A model generated the notes under the pieces. It searched no databases. It saw only the letters and a program-made list of their open reading frames with translations, and was not told the origin of the DNA. Source: Schistosoma mansoni (taxonomy: Eukaryota > Platyhelminthes > Trematoda > Strigeidida > Schistosomatidae). From it: a stretch of DNA of 64,000 bases. Shown here piece by piece: positions 32,027 to 42,425 of the stretch. The DNA is taken from the NCBI RefSeq assembly GCF_000237925.1, contig NC_031500.1, forward strand, positions 992,001 to 1,056,000. Direction: 5' to 3'. Position 1 is the stretch's first letter; every line of letters starts with the position of its first letter. The position numbers and the translations under genes were made by a program.

Positions 32027-32230
32027 TGGTGTGTGCTACTTATATCGACATAAGTAGCATATATCGTGAGTCAGGAGTAGAATAGCTGGAAGCAGAAGAT
32101 TGAGAAGGGAAGAACAGAAATAGAAAACAATTGCTATGGAGATAAAGAAACGGCGAAGTCTGAGACAACAATCGACATTTGCAAAGGAACAGTCAAGTTT
32201 GATTGATATTTTGCAAATCAAGTATTTACA
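32027..32230 (-). repeat. Dispersed repeat (copy of 9885-10085)
   Basis: The complement contains GCACACACCACA, ACTTATGTCGATATAAGTAGC and TTTGCAAAATATCAATCA, matching the plus copies. Confidence 0.55.
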
Positions 32231-32236
32231 TCACTT

Positions 32237-32525
32237 GGCGTTGTCTGAATCTTCCCATTGATGTTTAGGACTGCGACTAGTCAGTCTCTAATTGACATAT
32301 GTGCATACTGTGCGTATTGCCTCGATATAGCCTTAATTCACAAGCATGATAAGCAAAGATGAATAGTGGCTAGCAGTGGAATCCAGGATGCGCGTTTCGT
32401 CCTATTTGGGACTCGTCAACTGGATGTACCTGCATCTCAGAATTGATGTTCACTCTGGGACTCGAACACAGCACCTTTCGCTTCAAACGCCATCACGTTA
32501 TCCACTCAGTTACTGAGTCCTGATA
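32237..32525 (-). mobile_element. Hammerhead SINE family A, cut at a vector sequence
   Basis: Minus copy spanning the next-unit upstream region (32237-32345), terminus, ribozyme (TTGACGA, mutated) and tRNA-like head. It stops at TGATA, a few bases past the A box, where the polylinker begins. Confidence 0.8.
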
Positions 32526-32526
32526 T

Positions 32527-32551
32527 GGGATCCTCTAGAGTCGACCTGCAG
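32527..32551. other. Cloning-vector polylinker sequence (artefact)
   Basis: Twenty-five bases identical to the pUC/M13 multiple cloning site: BamHI (32528-32533), XbaI (32534-32539), SalI (32540-32545) and PstI (32546-32551) sites abut in the vector order. This is not fluke DNA. It most likely marks a chimeric clone, untrimmed vector or a wrong join between two family A copies. Confidence 0.95.
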
Positions 32552-32630
32552 CCAGCTGACGAGTCCCACCTTTGACGAAACGCGCATCCTGGATTGCACT
32601 GCTAGTCACTATCCATCTTTGCTTACAAGT
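32552..32630 (+). mobile_element. Hammerhead SINE family A, ribozyme and terminus only
   Basis: Starts at CCAGCTGACGAG, right after the vector bases, and ends CATCTTTGCTTAC. Stem II is disturbed (GTCCCACCTTTGAC). Placement next to 32525 may be artificial. Confidence 0.75.
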
Positions 32631-34111
32631 ATTTACTGTTTGGTTCTCAAATTTCAAAAAGATGCTTCGTAATTTTGCATTGAGACACATGGTCAGTTGT
32701 CATCACCTGAGTTCTCATTCACTACAGAAGCACATAAACTCAGATTTTTGAGTCAGATATTGAATGATTATATCTCCATAGACTTTAGCAACAAAGTTAG
32801 TTAATTTGGAAATCTTTTTGGTTTACACAATGGAAGATTTGTTCTTTCAAATTAGAATAATGAACACCAAAGACCATTTTGTTGACTTTTATATTTCGAC
32901 CTATTATTTTGGTTGATTTACATGTCAACTAGTAACCATACCTTTAAAAGACTTGAGATCAGATCATCAGTCCTCATCATTTTAACTGTCTTCGTGCTTA
33001 TGTATTCCTAACCCTAGTTAGTTCTGGAGGGACAATTATCCGTTGAGATCACAGATAACTAAAGCGTATATGTACACTACCTCAGTGATATTTGGTCATC
33101 AACAACTAACCAATTATTTATCAATAACGGCCCAGGTTCAGTCCCTATAGACTCAACAAGTGTTTCAAGCCGACAGTTTTGAGTCTTATCAAGATCGCAT
33201 TTCACTGTCAAATCAAGGTGACTGAATTTTATGTGACACTGAGTCACTTAATATAATATTAGTGTTTACAATTTATGGTTACGAAAGGTAGCCAAACTAA
33301 AGATCGGTCTTAACATATGTCATATTCATGATAGGACAAGTCTATCATCTGTGAAAACAATGAAGTATCTAACAGTATACAATCTAAAGGTTGTCATGGA
33401 GTACAATACCGGCATCTCCTTGGTTCACAGTGGCTATAGCACTTTTTTCGTTAACCAATAGTTCACATGTGCGACAACCTGATAGTATCTCCTCATTGTT
33501 GACTCACTCACTTCTTACAGGCTCATGAAGTCGTCTATGAGCCACACTTTAGTTGTATTACGCAATTGATTAAACTGAAGAGGGTTCGGACCTGTTACTC
33601 AGTAGGTGAGAGTCGGTTCTCTTAACTACCACTGAATAGAATCACTATCCACCACATAATCCGTGCGACTTAACATTGTGTCACTTCTCAACTTGTATCT
33701 TGGATACCTAGTATTTTCTATTACCATTGATACCGTTACTACCTTTACAACTCTGGGATTTCCCGTGATAATTTTATTTCACTCTACTAATTGGGTATAG
33801 CAACTTGAATCGATGTGCGCATGTACCAGGTTTCGCGTTACGTCTATAACTGACTGACTTATTAAAGTCGTTACATTCGATAGATATTACTACCAGTAAG
33901 ATAGATAAGAACAAATCAAGGGAAAACCGCAAGTACAAAAGCAGAACACCCGCTTTGAAATCTTAAGATTGGTCTTATTCCATACTATTCCTTCCTTTTA
34001 ACGAGACAGCATCACATAAATTTCCCACATCAACTAAACACAAATCGATTTAAGTTACACTACCTGAGAAAACACTTACAATATAAGCGAGTTGTGTATG
34101 TTATTTAGATT
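32631..34111. other. No gene seen
   Basis: About 1.5 kb without a supported ORF. The end of the stretch (33810-33865: CGCATGTACCAGG ... CTGACTGACTTA) resembles a retroelement 3' end seen near 750-790. Confidence 0.35.
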
Positions 34112-34645
34112 CCTAAAGGATAGTTATTTTATTTTATTTAAACACATAAATATTGGTACAAAGGGGCACCAGATATATATGCGCCACACTAATCAAATGA
34201 GATTTGTGTGAGGGCTGTGATACTGCTCGGGTGCCCAAACTGAAGCAGGTAGTTTTCTTAGGGGGCCACACCCCGAGTCTGATTCACAAGGCAGCGGAGC
34301 ATCGTGAGGAGATGCAGTCCCATGGTAGCCGGTGACCAATAATTGGTTCGTACGCCATTTGTTCCCTCAGGATACTGGAGCCCATGTGCACCATTGGTTT
34401 GGAATCAGGGTTTTCCAACTACCCTAGGTGCACTTTCCATGTCCACCAACCCGATTAAAGCGCCGTACATTCGCTTTTCGTCCTCTCAATTTCGTAAACA
34501 ACACCCCCGCCACGAGAAGGCAGTGAGCAGGACTTCCCTTGCAGAGGCTATATTACGCATGGCCATGTGGGAGTATTTCGAGAGGGAGAGCGGACTCTCC
34601 CCACTCTCGGCCATAACAGGGCATTTGGGGGCCCTAAAGGATAGT
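34112..34645 (-). mobile_element. R520 repeat with 13-bp target-site duplication
   Basis: CCTAAAGGATAGT at 34112-34124 and 34633-34645 flanks a 508-bp element (34125-34632), which lacks part of the CCTTTGACCTAAAGG block. A 128-codon antisense-type ORF spans most of it. Confidence 0.9.
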
Positions 34646-34878
34646 CCAAAACTTAAGTCTGCTGAACAAAATTACGTATGGTATCGCTTAGTTAAAGTCA
34701 AACACTCATGTGAAGAACACGTAATATAAGGTGCAAAAGAGATATGTATTTATTTACTTGTTTTTCAGGTTGGTTGAAAACATAACAAAAATAATAACAA
34801 TAATGGATCGTAAACGGAAGAATAGAGAATATCTGAATTACAAATGTTTATAAACGTCATTTACTAAGGTTTATTTCC

Positions 34879-34910
34879 TCAAACATCCATTTCAAATGGT
34901 GCATCTTCGC
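34879..34910 (-). CDS. EIF4EBP: 4E-BP terminal exon
   Basis: 32 bp including the stop. Acceptor ATTATTTCAG (34920-34911, minus) precedes GCGAAGATGCACC. It encodes EDAPFEMDV and TGA. The phase matches the upstream donor exactly. Too short for ORF finding; recognised from the TOS motif. Confidence 0.92.
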
Positions 34911-37126
34911 CTGAAATAATTAAAAACAGTCATGATAATAAGTTAATTGCACTGTAAAACAGGACAGAGTTATGAAAAGAAACAGACGAAGGACAATAAA
35001 GTTGTGCCTCAACTATTTATAATCTAAGTAATTATATAAACAAATCTTATAAGCTGTGCTCGTCACAGACTGATACCAGTTGGGGTACTCTATTGAACAA
35101 CAGGGACGAATAAACAGCTCTTTCATCCTTGTTTAGAACTCCCCAGTAGTGTGCATCCATAATCCCGACAGGAATCGAACGCAAAACCTTCAAATCTTGC
35201 AACGAATGATTGACCACTAAAACAGTTATATCAGAGTCCAATGACACAATTCCACACCCTCAATCAATTTGCGATATAAAGAGACGACTATTAGCTGTCA
35301 TTGATGACAACCGTCTCTCTCAAAACATCCGAACTCCATCAGTTACGACAAATACGAACTACGAGTTAAACGAGCCTAAATGTGATACCTTTAGATAAGA
35401 TACTTTGGGTGTTAAAATGTATATTAACGTATTCGATTTAGCCAAGAATGGGATAACTATTAATGTTATATAGTCGAAGTAGATTATTCAGTAAGAAAAG
35501 CTGATAACAATTCAACGCAGATCAGTTTTTGAGTCAAACTGAAAAGAGTGAAATTTTGTCTACATGCACAACCGGAAATATTTTTAGAATGTTTATTCTA
35601 AATTACGGTAGATTTTCTCTAATTGTGTTTCAAAAGCTTAGTATAAGGAGCAAATTGATTGAGCATGCCACTTAATCTACTTGGGAGTTTTATCAGGTAT
35701 GGGAAGGAAGTGACTAACAAGATCTCGTTTACTAAACTCATGATGCATAAAGAGAAAATACGTTGAACTATCTGCCAATCGATCAAAGGATATATACTGG
35801 GAAATAATCTATTCTGAATAATTATAAGCGTAAAACATGCTTTTCAAAGACAGAACACATGAGTACATTTATGGTGTTTAGTTATACTACGTGAAAGCAA
35901 GGCTAGGCAATAATCATGAAGTGAAAATATTACATCGGTTGCAAATTTCCACTGAGTGAAGCGATTTAAATATATATCTCACATGGTCACTTAAGATCTG
36001 CCGCGACATGCAATGCTAGTTACTCTGCGTAAGTGACCAAAATGCTACGGAGGATGAAACTGACTGATGACATTATTCCATACACCCAGTCACTTTTATT
36101 ACAAACCTTGTTGGAAAGTGGAAACTTTCGCGTCGGGGTTTGCAAGTTACTCTTAGGTTGTGGATGAATGGTTCATGATGTAGTCCTATTTAATCTCCCC
36201 ATAAAATCTTGGGTCTATGATTTTTCGACTTTGTTTATTTGTTTGGATTGCAATATCTCTTTAGTTACTGAAATAATCATCCTTAATTATTCGGTTTATA
36301 TTCTCTCAATGTTATTACTCTATGGGCTGTTGCGATTTGGATTGTGCGTGGAACACTTGAAAATAAATAGTACGTCTAGAAATGTTCCGAACATCTCTAC
36401 TCTCTCTGTCCTGTGTACAAAACTATAAACTTGCTATTTTTAATAGAACATTCTGCTAAAACAGAGACATCATCCGCACACTTCCAAAATTATTTGATTT
36501 ACCTAATACACTTGATTCATCTTCATTTGTGGCAGCTCAAACATACGGATTTCCAAGATCGATGAAGACAAAGTAAAATATTAAACTATAGGTAGAAGAC
36601 CTATTGACATGAGTAAGTAAAAGCCTAAGTATGCGGCAATCATTATCATCACTGCGTAGCCCAAACTGCGGAAAGGGGTTAGGTGCATGAAACCAAGAAT
36701 CCACCTCTACATTATAATGGATCTTAACCTAAATAGAATTAATGGATGGCATAGATTAACTGTTTATTGGGTGATAATCTTAAGAACACTCTGCAGTGTT
36801 GCTATTAGTACTACACAATCAAATTTGAAAAATCCAGTATTAATAAAATTATACATCGACAACAAATGTTACCTTTGCTAAGTTTGCTATGATCATTTGA
36901 TGTTGACTCAGACACATTTAGAGAATCTTTCACCTTGTGACCATTACACGGATGAATTGTTTTGTCATTATGCAAGCTGGAAGGAGTTAACTCTGGTAAG
37001 TATATCATGTCAGATGGAGGGGTTTGAGCAATTGGTGAGTTGCGACAGCTGAGAATAAAATCGCGTTCATATATTATACGAGTGCCACCCGGAGTAGTAC
37101 TGAACAAAGTTCCACCGGGAGTTGTA
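34879..37126 (-). CDS. EIF4EBP: eIF4E-binding protein (4E-BP), two 3' exons
   Basis: Translational repressor that binds eIF4E in the cytoplasm and is released on TOR phosphorylation. The visible protein starts in the paired TTPGGT motifs (equivalent to human Thr37 and Thr46 sites) and runs through the eIF4E-binding motif YERDFIL, the NSP and TPP phosphosites and a serine-rich linker. It ends in FEMDV, the TOS motif that recruits TORC1. Two exons: 37126-36873 and 34910-34879. The one base left over joins two bases across the intron to make Gly, and the frame closes on TGA (34881-34879). The first exon, which should carry Met and the RAIP-like region, was not found; 7 kb of retrotransposons begin 2 kb upstream. 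Oddity: Ile replaces the canonical Leu of YXXXXL. An AATAAA lies just past the stop (34870-34875). Confidence 0.93.
36873..37126 (-). CDS. EIF4EBP: 4E-BP internal exon
   Basis: 254 bp. The acceptor TTTTTACATAG precedes the exon (minus) and the donor is AAAG/GTAACA at 36873/36872. The first base completes a codon from the missing exon; a preceding AG would give the Ser of the usual DYSTTPGGT. It encodes both TTPGGT motifs, the eIF4E-binding site and the phospho-serine/threonine sites. Confidence 0.93.
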
Positions 37127-39099
37127 CTATGTAAAAATATATATATATATGAAAGATAGTTAAACGGATATGGAGTAAAACAAATATGTTAAAATGAGTA
37201 AATAGTCTCGACTACTGAATAGTTCATTGACTAAATTTGAACAATAATCTTACCAAATAAAGTTATTTGACTAAGATCATGATCAATCTAAAGAATAAAC
37301 ACAAAAGCTTATGTTCTTTATTGGTTCCATGTACGACCACGTTGTAATGAAACCCAATTTGGACCTCAGACATACGTACTTAAAGCAAACCTACATCGAC
37401 TTACGTTACCAGATCACATCATAACAGAAACGTTAAATTATCAAAACGAATACTAGAATAGTGGGAGTGATATCACTGATGATAGAAACGATTAGTGGTA
37501 GACAATTTGGTTTAAGAATTCAAAAAATAAAGTGTATAAAAATAATCTTGAAACTCAAAACTTGAGGGCAGATGTTTGACAGACGTACAGGAATATATGT
37601 ATGCTAATTTAAGTTCCGACATCACATCAGCATTGTGAGAATAAACAGTAACAGTATTATTGGTAGTAGAAAAAACTAGGCAGGTAGGACAAATAGGACT
37701 AACATTGTTTTTATTCAGTATTATAAGTACTAAGTGCATACATATGATAGTTTATTTATAGTCCGAGAAACTAAGGACAGTTAAACCACGATCGTTTGAT
37801 AACCGAACTTCATGAACAGCTACAATTCATTTAAGTAGATTATTACTCACACAACTACGTTTTTTGACTGATTTGCCACAAGAAAATTTTGTCCAACTGC
37901 TGAAAAAGAGGTGAATATTTTAGGAAAAAAAGGTGGTTCTCACGCCTGCATAATAAGATGGAAATCATAGACTTGTTTAGTGAGTTAATGGCAAATTTTT
38001 TCTATCGCATACGCAGAACGTAACTTTGAGCTTGATGAAAGCCTTACAAGAAGCGAACATAAGAATGTTAGTTAAGTGAACGTACGCAGGGATTGTTACT
38101 TTATATTGAGACTTGATAGATAGAAAAACTGTCAACAAACATGGCCTCGTCTGGAAATTTTCACTGTCTGAGATGTAAGAGTGGTGTTTTTCATTGAAAT
38201 GTTGGGGGGAGGGAATTAGGAATAAACTTGAATATATTAGGATGTTTCCCAGGAAACAATAAAATCTCAATCTGCTAAACGAGACAAAATAGGTTACTTC
38301 GAATCAATACATTTACCATAGCCATACTTTAGGACGGCTAGTTTGAGGTGGTAAAATCAAACAAATGATGGGTTTAAAGTTGGAAGCTTGTAAGGAAATG
38401 TATGTAAAGCATACAATACAACTGAACATGTAAGAAAGATCTTTCATTAACTCTTTGCCAAATCATTTACTATCGCGGAAAAATCAACATAGTAAGTTAT
38501 ACCTATCTACATCCGAAAGAAATCCTCTGAATGAAGACTAAGTGAAATACCAATTCTTAAACCTTCGAAGCGTTTAGGGATTAAGGTTATCTCCTATGAG
38601 CTCAGGTTATATTTCTTGGTCACAGAAATAGGATAGGCTTAAAGACAGTCAATGAGCATTTATATATTTGCAATGTTTGAACCTCCTTTACATTAATATC
38701 CAACGTTAAACGACAATAAAAGGTGGTATAATTTTTTAATGTGAAATCGGGCAATTAATGGAATAATGAAGTCACATAATAAATACCCATGGTTAGATGG
38801 TATTTGAGATAAGTCCTTAACAGTAACTCTCTTCACTGGAATTGGTTCCGTTGGTTGACGTTCCATGCCACCAATTAACGTGTTAATTTGTTGGTAGCTC
38901 CGTAAACATCAAGGGCAGTGTGCGTTCAATAGCCAATATCTTTATAATGAGCTGGAGTTCAAGTGATTTAAGGGGTTTTGGACGGAATAAAAGAAGCTTT
39001 TGCTTACCATTCTTCCGTATCTAGTATCAGTGGATTACCAATACCTCCAGGTAGATACCTAGGTACATTATCGATAAAATTGGAAAAAGAAATAAAAGT
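37127..39099. other. 4E-BP upstream intron region, no exon recognised
   Basis: AT-rich with (TA)n at 37137-37151. A 97-codon minus ORF (37977-38270) and a 75-codon one (37512-37739) show no domain. I looked for a phase-2 donor preceded by an Asp-Tyr or Met-bearing exon and found none convincing. Confidence 0.4.
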
Positions 39100-41930
39100 T
39101 GGTAAATCATTGTAAGATACTGTCCTTGGTCCTTAAGGATATGTCAAGTCTTCTCTCAAAGAACTTCTGCGAAGTAGCTTGAACTAGCTCAGCCGGTAGC
39201 GAATTTTGGCATTTGATCGCTCTGAAGGAGTAGAAGGTTTGTCTACAGTCCGTTCTTCTGTGTTGTGTCTTCAATTTCTAGGTGCTACCCCTAAGATTTG
39301 TGTTTAAGGAAATGTCCGGAAGTATTTAAGGTGCTGTAGGCCATTCGGAGGTCACCTTCAAGACGCCTGTACTCTAATGGGTAAAGGTTTAGTGATTGCA
39401 GGCGCTCTTAATAAGGCTTAAATTTGAGTTCACGAACTGATTTCGTGACTCACCGTCGGATACATTCCAGAGTGTCCTTGTCCTTTTGGAGTGTGGGAGG
39501 AAATACTATGTTCACGTACTGTAAGTGAAGTTGGATAAAACTGTTGAAGATTATGTGAAAAGTTCTTTCGTCGAACTGGCCGAAAATGCGCTCCGATGTT
39601 ACCAATTCAGGGTTTACTCGAAAGGCATTTTTGTCACAGTCAGCGTAAGACTTCAAACTGTGGGTAACAACACCCCTAGATCTTTCTAATTTGAGACGTC
39701 TCTAGAGAGTAGTTGCCTAAGTTGTAGCTGTAGTCTGAAAGATGTCTCAGATGGACTACTTCACACTTTGAAGTGTTAAGGGTAAGTCAGCTTTCATCTG
39801 CCCAACTTTGAAGTCGAGTCAGATCCTTCTGAAGTGCCAATTTATACTCTTACTTGTGTACCTCTCCTCAAAGTTTCACATCATCAGCGAGAAGTAACAA
39901 AATCTGTCGATACCTGCTGCGAACGATCGTTTACATAAATCAAGAAAAGAAGAGTTCCTACTGCTGAACCCTGTGGGACCCCCACTAGGACATTTCATAG
40001 CCTGAGACAAACTGAAATCAACCCTGACCTTAAAATGTCGATTTTTTAGATATGAAGTGAGCCAGTCAATTAGAGGTGATTTGATACTTAATTGTTTGAG
40101 TTTATTGATAAGACATATATAGTTGAATTTATCAAAGGCTTTTGAGAAATCAAGGTAAATGACGTCAATTTTCCCCTTGCGATCAAGGATGGTTGTCCAT
40201 CTGTCCACCACAGTCAGCAGGTTCGTCATGCAGGGGTGAACTTATCTCAGACCGTGCCGTTGGGGTAAAAAGATGTTTATGAATAATAAATAATCGTGTA
40301 TACCATCACATATCAGGGACTCCATGATTTTTGAGGGTATAGAGAGTAGTGCTACCGGTCGGTAGCTTGGAGGTTCACTGCGTCGACCTCTTTTGAAAAT
40401 TGCTGTTATGTGAGCCAGCTTCCGATTTTCTGATAATAAGCCTCAGCTTAAAAATTCGAGAATATCAAGCTAAGTGTTGCTGCTAAGATTGAGGCTTGTT
40501 CCCTTAGTAAAAGCGAATGAACCATATTCGGACTAAGGGAAGTGCCTTTTTCTAGGTGCTGCAGTTTCCGGTACACTAAGTCAGCGGTTATGAAAGTCCT
40601 GTTGACTTGCAAATGGAGCCTTCATCAGTATAGTTAGTATGGATCGGTTGAAATGTCTGAGAGTACTGTTCAGCCAGAAGGTAAGAGGCGTTACCGTCGT
40701 TGTTGGTCAGGCCATTAGGACCTAGAGGTCGGGGGCCCCCAATTTCGGCTTAACTAAGAGAGGCTGCAAAATGAAATATGCTTTTCGGATTGGAGACAAA
40801 TTAATCGATTAGATTTATCTGGTGCTGAAGCCTGTCTTCTTTTATTGTCTTTGTGCATATGTTCCTTATCTGTTTTTATCGCCTGTATGAGCCATTGTTA
40901 CAAATTAGTTTGTATTCCGCCCAGAAGTGCCCTTTACGGCTTAGCAAACGATGAGTGAAGTTCTCGATGACTGTAGGTTACTTGTAGATTTTGGGTACCA
41001 TTTGAGGAACAGACGGCCTTATAGCACATAAGATCATGTGAAGTCAGAAATCCCAATGAGCAGCCACATCAAGTTGAGGGTGAACTTCCCAGTCCACCTG
41101 TTGTGGTATATCTTGTAAAGCTGACACATCCAACCGTTTGAAATTTCATCACCTGTTGTCCGTAGGATGGCTTAGCTTAGTTTTACTGAGAAAACTAAAT
41201 GCTATGACGGCATGATCGCTTTTCTATAGGGTAGCCAGGATTGAGTGGTTGTCAATTAGGAATTCTTCATTCGTAAATATCCAGTCTAAGCGCGACGGCG
41301 TCAGACTGTTTCGCCAACGAGTTACCAACTTCACATTTTCGAACAATCCCAGATTTCCATTGAGGTTGAATGACCGAGCTTCAGTAGATTTTTTACCTAC
41401 AGTATACATATGTTCCACGAAATTGACTTTAGAAAGATTGAATTCCTCTAGGATCAGGATATGAATTAATCCGAAACGGGAAGAGCGGGATAATTCCTAC
41501 AGAATACGATTTTCGTACTCGGTGTCAGCACTTGACTCCTCTGTGCTCAGTTCTCGTCATCAACATGGTGTTTTAAGTCTTTGATACTTTCTTATGTATC
41601 TATTAAGCTGCATTAGTCCAGATGAATTGGACTCCTATTTAGAGGATTCAGATTCAGGTTTGTGTATTGAGGACAGAAAGCCGATAGCCTGTGTCAGTCC
41701 TTATCTAGTAAGTTTCTATTAGTGTCTGGTCTTTTGTGGACAGTACAGTTGAAAGTATGGTTACTGCTCACAGCAATAGGATTCAAGAATTGATGGCTCC
41801 ACATGAGAATGTGTTTGATACAGGCATATTTGTCCATCCTTTGTTTCAGAACCCTCCTATTATGTATTTCAATTGGTTCCGGTCTAATTAGAAAAAAGGA
41901 AGGACACATCAGCCCAAAATTCATCCCCTA
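39100..41930 (-). pseudogene. CR1/Jockey-like non-LTR retrotransposon, decayed
   Basis: Minus strand in order: endonuclease pieces (41924-41694; 41418-41224 with SRLDWIFTNEEF), RT palm motif A YLDFSKAFD near 40140-40165 within a 117-codon frame (40229-39876), thumb and C-terminal region with LQYVNIVFPP...LECIRR (39530-39450), and the C-terminal NSLPAELVQATSQKFFERRL ending at TGA near 39112. Many frameshifts; motif B is degraded (SGGPTG) and the YADD-type motif C is lost. Not functional. It lies head-to-head with the plus element that follows. Confidence 0.8.
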
Positions 41931-42425
41931 GTATTTTATGCACAAAGTTAGATCATATGTTTATCTGCGGTAAGACAGAAAAAATAGGTCTGACTTTTTC
42001 AATCCTTCCTGTATCTGGCAAACCCCGAAGTTCCGAAAGTTCATTTATTGTCGCCCTCAGCATAACAAGTGTATTCGCTTTGAAATATTGTGGTTAATAG
42101 AACCAGCAGCGATCACGTCAAATAGTAGTCAACTGGTCATTTGTAACGAAGAAAATTATAGAGACATGGAGTGAATTAACAGAAGGAAGACAAGAATTGA
42201 AACCAAATAGATGAATTTAGCGAACGACTAAACTTGTGACGAGAGAGACATGTGAACAAGAATATAGAAACGACTGTAAAATGGTGATGATAAGAAACAA
42301 AGTATGATAGGAGTTACTACCATGATAACAATAACACAGCATAAAGTGGGAATCAGTGCGGATAATATTAGTGAAAACAGCAGTGTCTTTCTCTTTGATA
42401 TTAACAGAAACTTTTCTATGTCCGT

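Noticed and set aside
38460-38540. Minus frame ending GATGTAGATAG/GTATAA as 4E-BP exon 1
   Set aside because: The phase fits, but there is a stop twelve codons upstream with no Met and no RAIP-like sequence.
38990-39112. Exon-like minus frame (VPRYLPGGIGNPLILDTEEW) with a GTAAGC donor, considered as the missing 4E-BP exon 1
   Set aside because: It overlaps the stop of the decayed CR1-like RT, has no Met, lacks the expected motif and would put Cys before TTPGGT.
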